This document shows positions 15,954-22,056 of a stretch of 28,376 bases of DNA, one piece after another. Position numbers and translations under genes: made by a program. The notes under the pieces are model-generated. The model was not told where the DNA came from. It was given only the letters and a program-made list of their open reading frames with translations, and made no database searches. The first letter of the stretch is position 1. Each line of letters starts with the position of its first letter. The DNA is from Prevotellaceae bacterium UBA3627 (GTDB lineage Bacteria; Bacteroidota; Bacteroidia; Bacteroidales; Bacteroidaceae), in NCBI GenBank assembly GCA_002373375.1, contig DFLE01000062.1:4171-32546 (forward strand). Direction: 5' to 3'.

Positions 15954-16115
15954 TCACTGGGCGGAACCCTTTCCGCGCATGATGTCAACGATAGTCCCCT
16001 CAGTCTCCACCATACCCGGTGAGGCTATCAATCCCATGTTACGCATGGTATCCTCGGGCGTCAGTCCGTTGATGCCATGCGCTTTGCTTGTTACCTGAAA
16101 AACCGAAAGTGCCCC
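15954..16115 (-). pseudogene. C-terminal relic of an unidentified gene
   Basis: Read on the reverse strand, a 53-residue frame without a start codon ends in SAQ and a stop at 15954-15956. It contains the protein-like sequence KAHGINGLTPEDTMRNMGLI followed by ASPGMVETEGTIVDIMRGKG. Directly upstream on the same strand, at 16119-16121, there is an in-frame stop. This looks like the 3' end of a lost gene, with the break close to the hairpin motif at 16112-16142. I could not name the parent family. Confidence 0.5.
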
Positions 16116-16148
16116 CGGCTACCTGTGAAAGGCTCGCGGGGGGGGTAG
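16112..16148 (+). other. Second copy of the tacctgtgaaaggctcgcgg hairpin / PVKGSR motif
   Basis: The 20 bases at 16120-16139 are identical to 4873-4892. The flanking arms cccccg (16112-16117) and cggggg (16137-16142) pair. Compared with the first copy, one base pair changes from T-A to C-G on both sides, which supports a folded RNA. In the forward frame starting at ATG 16077 it reads RLPVKGSRGG and stops at 16148, similar to the frame at 4848. Structured RNA and small peptide are both possible. Confidence 0.45.
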
Positions 16149-16202
16149 TGTTGTACCCCGGTGAGTCCCCGTTGCTGGTATGATAGAATATCACAAAAAA
16201 AT

Positions 16203-16234
16203 TTTGGAAGATTGATGATATTTTGTTAACTTTG
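16203..16234 (+). promoter_or_regulatory. Promoter for the 16261/DUF6169 gene pair
   Basis: TTTG (16203-16206) and TAACTTTG (16227-16234) are separated by exactly 20 bp. The expected transcript would start about 20 bases before the ATG at 16261. Confidence 0.75.
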
Positions 16235-16260
16235 CCATGAAACAGAATAAATAATAAGAA

Positions 16261-16434
16261 ATGGAAACTGAAGTAACCTATAAGAAACGTTCGCGTGAGG
16301 AAGTATTGGCTTGGCTTGAGAGAGCACGTCAACGTAAAGCGGCATGGGAGGAAGAAACCTTGTGTGAGCTCAAGGCTATGGTGGAGGAAAGTCGTCGTGC
16401 CAAGGAGTCGCACTACTTTGATTTCTCTGTATAA
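16261..16434 (+). CDS. Small charged protein upstream of the DUF6169 gene (57 aa)
   Basis: The frame reads METEVTYKKRSREEVLAWLE and continues as a highly charged helix with many Arg, Glu and Lys residues, ending KESHYFDFSV. It has no signal peptide or membrane segment and is predicted to be almost entirely helical. It sits behind a near-perfect promoter, and its stop is only 4 bases ahead of the DUF6169 start, so the two are one transcriptional unit. The size, charge and arrangement recall antitoxins or small adaptor proteins, but no such family was recognised. Confidence 0.65.
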   Translation: METEVTYKKRSREEVLAWLERARQRKAAWEEETLCELKAMVEESRRAKESHYFDFSV

Positions 16435-16438
16435 CACC

Positions 16439-16933
16439 ATGAAAGAACTTGACCTTAATATTGTAAATGCTCATTCTGATTATCGGGTTTGGTTGAGCCC
16501 GAAGGGAAAGTATGTGTTTAAGACTGACCATGACATTCTTTATGCCGTAGATTTTGAATTAGACTCTAATCCTTATTATATAGCATATTGGTTCAATCTG
16601 GCAAATCCAGAACATCAGAAATCTCCGAATGATGTAAAAATTGCACAGACTATAATATGTATCATTGAGGAGTTTTTCAGACAGAACCCCGAGATATTAC
16701 TCTATATGTGTAGTACAGACGGGGGACAACAGGCTCAGCGTGCAAGGTTGTTTCTTCGTTGGTTCAATGGTTATGAGCAACAGCAGAAATATTTTATTAA
16801 AACTTCAGAAGTGAAGGGAGAGGAACTTACGGAATATGTGGCGCTGATTATTCAACGTTCACATCCTAAACTGGAAGAGATTGTTCAGCGTTTTGATGAG
16901 GAAACAGGTATGTTTAATGAACTAAAACCTTAA
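16439..16933 (+). CDS. DUF6169 family protein
   Basis: The true start is the ATG at 16439 (MKELDLNIVNAHSDYRVWLS); a longer frame from 16295 overlaps the upstream small gene in another phase and is not credible. The 164-residue protein has a strand-rich first half (YVFKTDHDILYAVDFELD, YYIAYWFNLAN) and a helical second half. The second half includes IICIIEEFFRQNPEILLYMCSTDGGQQAQRARLFLRWF and ends KLEEIVQRFDEETGMFNELKP. This pattern fits DUF6169, a Bacteroidota family of unknown function that I know only from automated annotation. No enzyme motif is visible. It follows a 57-residue charged protein by 4 bases under a shared promoter, a two-gene layout typical of toxin-antitoxin pairs. That role is inference only. 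Confidence 0.7.
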   Translation: MKELDLNIVNAHSDYRVWLSPKGKYVFKTDHDILYAVDFELDSNPYYIAYWFNLANPEHQKSPNDVKIAQTIICIIEEFFRQNPEILLYMCSTDGGQQAQRARLFLRWFNGYEQQQKYFIKTSEVKGEELTEYVALIIQRSHPKLEEIVQRFDEETGMFNELKP

Positions 16934-16990
16934 ACATTGATATTATCAAGAAAGATAATGTTTTTGTTATAATTTACATCCCCTTGGGTA

Positions 16991-17050
16991 ATAGCTATGT
17001 TTTCAGGTTGTAAAAGCTATGTTTTCACAAGGTAAAGTGGATAGTTTTTG
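16991..17050. repeat. AAAGCTAT palindromic repeat cluster, copy B
   Basis: Three diverged units (atagctatgttttcagg, taaaagctatgttttcac, gtaaagtggatagttttt) match the repeat units at 4601 and 23239. They lie shortly after the DUF6169 stop codon. The rest of the 16934-17315 gap holds the promoter at 17109-17139 and a leader with no structure I recognise. Confidence 0.6.
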
Positions 17051-17108
17051 CCTTACTCTTATATCCCCTTGTTTGTTACTGTTGTAACCGCATCGTAACA
17101 CTTTTTTC

Positions 17109-17139
17109 TTGCTTAGTACAAAGATAATTTGTAACTTTG
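17109..17139 (+). promoter_or_regulatory. Promoter for the TerC-family gene
   Basis: TTG (17109-17111) and TAACTTTG (17132-17139) are 20 bp apart. The mRNA would have a leader of about 170 bases. I looked there for the yybP-ykoY manganese riboswitch that precedes some related genes and did not see its conserved elements. Confidence 0.7.
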
Positions 17140-17315
17140 CACACGAAAACGAAGACGAAGACTTATTACACAGATGCCTCTGCATGGTAATAATCAGTGA
17201 AATAAAAAAACAAGTCTGTGAAATGATTACCAAAAGAGCAGCAAAAATCTTTGTAATCTGTTAAATCTGTGGTCGTTTATTATCTTCAGAAACTTGAACA
17301 AAAGGAAGAAAGACA

Positions 17316-18314
17316 ATGATGTTAATGGGTATGCCCCTGTGGGCTTGGATAATGTTTTACGCAGCAGTGCTGCTGATGCTGGTGATAGACCTCAGAATGT
17401 TTGGCAGGAATGGCCAGCATGAGGTGAACATTGGTGAGGCGCTGCGCATGACTGGCGTGTGGATAGCCGTGTCGCTGCTGTTCTGCGTGGGCATATACCT
17501 GTTCTACCCTGTGGAGCCCCATGAGAAAGCCATGGAGTTCATGGCAGGCTATCTGATAGAGAAATCACTGTCCATGGACAACCTCTTCGTGTTCCTTATG
17601 CTCTTCTCCTTCTTCGGCGTGGAGCGCAAGTACCAGCATGAGGTGCTGTTCTGGGGTATATTCGGTGCCCTGGTGCTTCGCAGCATCTTCATCTTCGCCG
17701 GTGCAGCCATGGTGGAGCGGTTTGAGTGGGTGCTGGGACTCTTCGGTCTGTTCCTGCTATATACGGGCGGCAAGATGTTCAGCCATGACGACGACCAGAT
17801 GACCGACCCGTCGCGCAACATCATAGTGCGCTGGTTCCGCCGCCTCTATCCCGTTACCGACGGTATGCGTGACGGACGCTTCTTCGTCATAGAGAACGGA
17901 CGGCGCATGGCAACGCCGCTCTTCGTGACGCTCCTCGTCATCGAGACCACCGACGTGGCGTTTGCCGTTGACAGCATACCCGCCGTCTTCAGCGTCAGCC
18001 GCGACCCGTTCATAGTGCTCACCAGCAACATCTTCGCCATACTGGGACTGCGTGCACTTTACTTCGCCCTGGCAGCCGTGGCGAAATACTTCAAGCTGCT
18101 TAAATACGGACTCGGCGTCATCCTCATCTTCGTAGGCGTGAAGATGCTTCTTGCCATGAATGAGTATATCAACGAACTGGGCAGCCTTGCCGGTCTGGAC
18201 GTACACGTTCCCCACGTGGAGATACCCACGCCGGTGAGCCTCGCGGTAATCTTCGGAGTACTGCTCCTGTCAATGCTGCTCTCCGTAGCGTTTACGGGCA
18301 GGAAGGGGGAGTGA
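17316..18314 (+). CDS. TerC/Alx family integral membrane protein
   Basis: The 332-residue protein has about nine hydrophobic segments and two hallmark motifs of the TerC family: EKSLSMDNLFVF (residues 82-93) and ETTDVAFAVDSIPAVF (210-225). Their conserved Asp and Asn residues lie within the membrane. Family members such as Alx of E. coli and bacterial TerC proteins are linked to manganese export, pH response and metallation of exported proteins; a tellurite link is mostly historical. A cytoplasmic loop with HDDDQMTDPSRN lies near residue 157. Length is normal for the Alx-type subgroup. The start could be 17316 or a Met two to five codons later. It is monocistronic: own promoter, terminator at 18421. 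Confidence 0.93.
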   Translation: MMLMGMPLWAWIMFYAAVLLMLVIDLRMFGRNGQHEVNIGEALRMTGVWIAVSLLFCVGIYLFYPVEPHEKAMEFMAGYLIEKSLSMDNLFVFLMLFSFFGVERKYQHEVLFWGIFGALVLRSIFIFAGAAMVERFEWVLGLFGLFLLYTGGKMFSHDDDQMTDPSRNIIVRWFRRLYPVTDGMRDGRFFVIENGRRMATPLFVTLLVIETTDVAFAVDSIPAVFSVSRDPFIVLTSNIFAILGLRALYFALAAVAKYFKLLKYGLGVILIFVGVKMLLAMNEYINELGSLAGLDVHVPHVEIPTPVSLAVIFGVLLLSMLLSVAFTGRKGE

Positions 18315-18328
18315 TGATTTAGGTGGTC

Positions 18329-18369
18329 AGGAGTTAAGGAGTCAGGAGTTAAGGAGTTAAGACAATACA
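18329..18369. repeat. GGAGTTA repeat array, left-arm type
   Basis: Units of aggagttaaggagt are followed by gttaagacaatacag, exactly as in the left arm at 5155-5170. No matching right arm is seen downstream. It lies between the TerC stop codon and the terminator. Confidence 0.6.
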
Positions 18370-18420
18370 GAAACCTTGTTATAAGAGTGATAGTTTAATT
18401 GCAGACAACCATACAAATCA

Positions 18421-18456
18421 AAAAGGGTGCGCACTTGTTCGGTGCGCACCTTTTTT
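18421..18456 (+). terminator. Strong intrinsic terminator after the TerC gene
   Basis: ggtgcgcac (18426-18434) pairs exactly with gtgcgcacc (18442-18450) around a 7-base loop. An A run stands before the stem and six T follow it (18451-18456), so it could also act in the reverse direction. Confidence 0.9.
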
Positions 18457-18580
18457 ATGTAAATCATGGCAATGGAAACATCCCAAAACATGTAAAATAT
18501 GGCAATGAGAATGATGAAAATATGTAAAATATGGCAATGAGAACAAAGATTCTTTGCAAAATATGGCAATGGAAGCAAAA
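18456..18580. repeat. 32-33 bp tandem repeat, four copies
   Basis: The core atggcaatg occurs at 18466, 18499, 18531 and 18563, giving periods of 33, 32 and 32 bp. Most copies are preceded by atgtaaaat. The gaps between cores are variable. It is not a CRISPR array: the repeated part is short, AT-rich and degenerate, and no cas gene is present. Confidence 0.75.
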
Positions 18581-18589
18581 TTTTTGTTA

Positions 18590-18925
18590 TATCCTTGCAT
18601 CCTTAGATAAGGAAAAGTCTAGGGATATAAGGATAGTAGGATTATTATATCCTTAAATCCTAGAATCCTTAGATAAGAAAAAGTCTAAGGATAAAAGGAT
18701 AAAGGGATTATTATGTCCTTAAATCCCAAAATCCTTAGATAAGAAATAGCCTGAGGATAAAAGGATAAAGGGATTATTATATCCTTAAATCCCAAAATCC
18801 TTAGATAAGAAATAGTCTAAGGATAAGGATATAGGGATATTTGCATCCTTAAATCCTTAAATCCTTAGAGTAAAAAATAAGTCTGAGGATAAAAGGATAG
18901 TGGTATTGTTGGCTCCTTGAATCCT
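18590..18925. repeat. 66-bp palindromic tandem repeat, five copies
   Basis: The core ccttaga occurs at 18601, 18667, 18733, 18799 and 18863, so the period is 66, 66, 66 and 64 bp. Each unit can fold: atccttaga on the left pairs with tctaaggat on the right around about 10 bases. Further atcc/ggat pairs spaced about 8 bases apart extend the stem. The central copies are almost identical; the outer ones have diverged. No open frame is conserved. This fills most of the gap between the TerC gene and the lipoprotein operon. Confidence 0.8.
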
Positions 18926-18928
18926 AAA

Positions 18929-18973
18929 AGTGAACAATAATCTTGTGAACATAATGTTTTTTTCGTAACTTTG
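18929..18973 (+). promoter_or_regulatory. Promoter with GTGAACA direct repeats, for the lipoprotein/serpin pair
   Basis: TTG (18943-18945) and TAACTTTG (18966-18973) are 20 bp apart. The bases gtgaaca occur at 18930-18936 and 18945-18951, 15 bp apart, and overlap the -33 box. The same 24-bp block, with one difference, lies in the same position at the promoter of the ATPase gene (21981-22004). This suggests a shared regulator. A second -7 element, TAACTTTG, lies at 18991-18998. Confidence 0.65.
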
Positions 18974-19066
18974 TCATTAAGACGGCGGAGTAACTTTGCT
19001 CAATAAGTAAAAAAGAAACATATCATGATGGAACATCTTTATATCAAGAATTTCAAACACCTGAAC

Positions 19067-20107
19067 ATGAACAAGATTATAACATCCCTTGTCGTGGCGC
19101 TCGCCATGACATCCTGTGCCAAGAAGTCCGTTCTTGACGACTACTATGCGGAGATAACAGACAAAGACCTGAAGGAAGCCATCATAGAGTATGACTCCCT
19201 ACAGAAGAAAAAAGAGAAAGAGCCATACGTCATTGAGGTTTCAAACTATAGTATGGGCGATACGCTCGTTGAATACTATATATCTAAAGGCTTGTCTGGT
19301 TCCATCGGGTGGGATCACAATCCTATACTCTATGTGAGCAATGTGAATGGAAAGGATGTGGTGTTCACCTCTGACGTAATAACAAAAAACAACAGTTTCG
19401 TACGTGTAAACAAGGAGATAGAGGACGAGCTTGTGCGCCGCAACTTCCCCGATATCTACCCGAAGTATATCTCAGGGCAACCCTACAGATGTGTTCTCAG
19501 GACTGGCGGAGACTTTGTCCAGCTCTTCTATCATAGAGGCAAACTGATTTACAAGAACAAGACATGGCCTGCAGTCAGCTTCTGTGATGTGGCTGAGTTG
19601 ATAGCCGAAGGTCATGATAATATAGAGGATGCTATTACTCAATATAAAATAAAGAACGTTCTTGATTACGAGAGAGTAAAGCGTCACGACAATATAGAAG
19701 TGCTCAAAAAGGGCGGGCACCACTGCGCAGCATGTGAGTATCTAAGCAAGCAAGCAGAGAAAAAGAATGGAGGAAAGAATCGTGGTAAAGATTTCGTTTT
19801 CGACGTAGTGGAGCAGATGCCTTCATTCCCCGGAGGACATCAAGCACTGTTTGATTATCTGGATAAAAATATAAAGTATCCGGCCAAAGCCGTGAAGAAC
19901 AAGATACAGGGCAGGGTAATAGTACAATTCACAGTGGATGAGAAAGGCAATCTGAGCGATATAAAGGTGGCGAAGAGCGTGGAGCCTTCCCTTAACGCCG
20001 AGGCTGTAAGGGTGGTCAAGTCCATGCCGCGCTGGAACCCCGGTATGCAGAATGGCAAGGCGGTGAAGGTGCGCTATACGCTGCCAGTAACCTTCAGGTT
20101 GCAATGA
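19067..20107 (+). CDS. Lipoprotein with C-terminal TonB domain
   Basis: I chose the ATG at 19067 because it starts a lipoprotein signal (MNKIITSLVVALAMTSC, lipid-bearing Cys17); the frame is open from 19025. The 346-residue protein has an N-terminal region of about 230 residues with no recognised domain, containing a CAAC pair after two His residues and a Lys/Gly-rich linker. A TonB C-terminal domain covers about residues 246-346 (DVVEQMPSFPGG..., YPAKAVKNKIQGRVIVQFTVDEKGNLSDIKV, LNAEAVRVVKSMPRWNPG). In TonB this domain contacts outer-membrane transporters; in Bacteroidota it also occurs in many other envelope proteins. A membrane-anchored lipoprotein with this domain lacks the usual TonB transmembrane helix. 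It lies 28 bases before the serpin gene; their 3' ends are nearly identical. Confidence 0.8.
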   Translation: MNKIITSLVVALAMTSCAKKSVLDDYYAEITDKDLKEAIIEYDSLQKKKEKEPYVIEVSNYSMGDTLVEYYISKGLSGSIGWDHNPILYVSNVNGKDVVFTSDVITKNNSFVRVNKEIEDELVRRNFPDIYPKYISGQPYRCVLRTGGDFVQLFYHRGKLIYKNKTWPAVSFCDVAELIAEGHDNIEDAITQYKIKNVLDYERVKRHDNIEVLKKGGHHCAACEYLSKQAEKKNGGKNRGKDFVFDVVEQMPSFPGGHQALFDYLDKNIKYPAKAVKNKIQGRVIVQFTVDEKGNLSDIKVAKSVEPSLNAEAVRVVKSMPRWNPGMQNGKAVKVRYTLPVTFRLQ

Positions 20108-20135
20108 TTAGGAAATACGCTCAAACACTAACCGT

Positions 20136-21860
20136 ATGAAAAAAACAATTATTATAATGCTAATGGCTGCAGCTGTGATGACAGCTTGCATTAACAGACA
20201 GCAAGAGGCGGAGAGCAACGTGGTAGGCGACTTACAGAACATATCGCTAAATATTGTTGGCGATGTGGTTAAGCCCGCCAGCAACTTGTATGAATTCTCC
20301 ATAAATATGTTTGAGCGACTGCACAACGAGGCGCATGGCAACATGGTGTGCTCACCGCTTGGTGCGGCTACCCTCATGCGTATGCTGCAGGATGGAGCCA
20401 ATGGCGAGACTGCAAAGGAACTGGGACTGATGCTGGGCACCACTACCGAGGAGATTGGTAAGATAGCCCATGACCTGCAGGGAGATGCCAATGCTACCGG
20501 ATGCAGTACGAGGGCGGTAATGGCCAACCTGCTGGCGGTAAACGACAACTGCAAGTTGCGCAAGGACTACCAGCAACACGTGGGTAAGGTGTATGGGGCA
20601 GAAGCATGGCAGCTGGACTTCTCTGACAAGGACAGTGAGACACGTATAAACAAATGGGTGAGCGAAAAGACCAATGGCATGATTGGCGGTCTGGCAACAC
20701 CTTTGGACAGTAAAGAGACTATGCGTGCATGCAATACACTGTACTTCAAGGGCTATTGGACGTATCCGTTCAAAGACTTCTATGGAAAAGACCTGACAAC
20801 GATAAAGACGTTTACACAGGATGACGGCAAGAAGGTACTGGTGAATATGATGCAGCGCCAGAAATACTTTAAGTACACGCACAACGACACCCTGCAGGTG
20901 GTGAGCCTGCCGTATGAGAACCGCAGCCGCGACACCACCCTGCACCAGCGTAATTTCTCCATGTATGTGTTTCTGCCACGTCAGGGCAAGACCTTAGACG
21001 ACGTAGTGAAATACCTGCATAGCCACAGCCTTGCGGAACTGAGCAAGATGATGAATATGCAAGACGTGGACGTCCGACTGCCACGCTTCACCTCTGGTGT
21101 AACCTTAGACCTGAAGTCAGTTATGCGCAGTCTGGGTGTGCGTCATCTGGATGATTTCTCTGGAATATCAAGCAACTATATGGAGTTAAGCGGTGTGTTG
21201 CAACAGGCAAAGATAATAGTCAACGAGCAAGGCACAGAGGCGGCGGCACTGACGGAAGCTATCTCCGTAGGTGGCTGGGCTCGACCTCATTATGTCGCCA
21301 TTTTCAATGCCAACCATCCTTTTATCTATATGATAGTATGTGATGATACCAATACCATCTACTTCATGGGAGAATACACCAAAGGCATGGTGCAGGAGAA
21401 CGGCGAGTGGATGGTAAAAGAAAGCACCTTGTCTGATGAGAAAGAAGATACGGAGGAAAACCTCAGGGAATGGGATGATGCGGAGTGTGAAGTATTGAAA
21501 GCCAAAGAAGTGATAGCCACGGAGCCTTTGCGCCCACGTTCTGTAGATGTTTATGACGTGGTGGAGCAGATGCCTTCGTTCCCTGGAGGTATGAAAGCCA
21601 TGATGGACTATCTGGCTAAAAACATAAGGTATCCTGCCGATGCCAAGAATAACCAGATAGAAGGCAGGGTGATACTTCAGTTTATAGTGGATAAGAAAGG
21701 CAGACTGAGCGATATAAAGGTGGTGAAGAGCGTGGAGCCTTCCCTTAACGCCGAGGCTGTGAGGGTTGTCAAGTCCATGCCGCGCTGGAATCCCGGTACG
21801 CAGCAAGGCAAGGCGGTGAAGGTGCGCTATACACTGCCCGTAACCTTCAGGTTGCAGTGA
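20136..21860 (+). CDS. Serpin fused to a TonB C-terminal domain (lipoprotein)
   Basis: A 574-residue lipoprotein: signal MKKTIIIMLMAAAVMTAC with Cys18. A full-length serpin domain covers about residues 50-415, including NKWVSEKTNGMI (172-183), CNTLYFKGYW (199-208), the hinge NEQGTEAAALT (363-373) and FNANHPFIYMI (390-400). The small residues of the hinge are those of inhibitory serpins. The reactive bond lies near residues 379-382 (GGWA), by counting from the hinge. After a linker with many Glu and Lys residues comes a TonB_C domain (about 478-574), almost identical to that of the preceding gene. Serpins trap serine or cysteine proteases by irreversible insertion of the cleaved loop. Placed at the cell envelope it could protect the cell from host or competitor proteases. 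Joining a serpin to TonB_C is unusual; the role of that domain here is unknown. Confidence 0.9.
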   Translation: MKKTIIIMLMAAAVMTACINRQQEAESNVVGDLQNISLNIVGDVVKPASNLYEFSINMFERLHNEAHGNMVCSPLGAATLMRMLQDGANGETAKELGLMLGTTTEEIGKIAHDLQGDANATGCSTRAVMANLLAVNDNCKLRKDYQQHVGKVYGAEAWQLDFSDKDSETRINKWVSEKTNGMIGGLATPLDSKETMRACNTLYFKGYWTYPFKDFYGKDLTTIKTFTQDDGKKVLVNMMQRQKYFKYTHNDTLQVVSLPYENRSRDTTLHQRNFSMYVFLPRQGKTLDDVVKYLHSHSLAELSKMMNMQDVDVRLPRFTSGVTLDLKSVMRSLGVRHLDDFSGISSNYMELSGVLQQAKIIVNEQGTEAAALTEAISVGGWARPHYVAIFNANHPFIYMIVCDDTNTIYFMGEYTKGMVQENGEWMVKESTLSDEKEDTEENLREWDDAECEVLKAKEVIATEPLRPRSVDVYDVVEQMPSFPGGMKAMMDYLAKNIRYPADAKNNQIEGRVILQFIVDKKGRLSDIKVVKSVEPSLNAEAVRVVKSMPRWNPGTQQGKAVKVRYTLPVTFRLQ

Positions 21861-21877
21861 AAACGTGTATAAACAAG

Positions 21878-21916
21878 ATGTTCACCAGTTGGTGTAACAC
21901 CACTTGGTGAACATTA
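21878..21916. terminator. Hairpin behind the serpin gene, GTTCACCA type
   Basis: The bases atgttcaccagttggtgt (21879-21896) pair with acaccacttggtgaacat (21898-21915) with two mismatches. There is no clear T run after the stem, so it may be a terminator or an operator-like palindrome. The GTTCAC/GTGAAC words match those at the next promoter. Confidence 0.5.
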
Positions 21917-21969
21917 TATCACTATTTGTAACGCATTAATTCACTGCTGTTTCGTTAAAAAAATAAAAT

Positions 21970-22025
21970 GTTCACCAGTTAGTGAACAACAATCTTGTGA
22001 ACATTGCTTTTTTTTTATAATTTTG
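21970..22025 (+). promoter_or_regulatory. Promoter with GTGAACA repeats, for the ATPase gene
   Basis: TTG (21995-21997) and TAATTTTG (22018-22025) are 20 bp apart. The bases gttcaccagttagtgaac (21970-21987) form an inverted repeat. The block agtgaaca to tgaacat (21981-22004) matches 18929-18952 with one difference and stands at the same distance from the -7 element. Likely a binding site for a common regulator. Confidence 0.65.
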
Positions 22026-22056
22026 TGCTGAAGAAACAATAAGCAATAATGAACCT

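Noticed and set aside
16295..16438. Upstream extension of the DUF6169 frame from a GTG at 16295
   Set aside because: It overlaps the 57-residue gene in another phase, is very basic and unlike the family; the ATG at 16439 gives a normal start.
17140..17315. yybP-ykoY manganese riboswitch before the TerC gene
   Set aside because: The conserved loop sequences and paired arms were not found in the leader.
18456..18925. Possible CRISPR array
   Set aside because: Repeats are degenerate and palindromic with similar spacers, and there is no cas gene or leader.
19025..19066. Start of the TonB_C lipoprotein at the first ATG
   Set aside because: The extra 14 residues come before a complete lipoprotein signal, so the ATG at 19067 is preferred.
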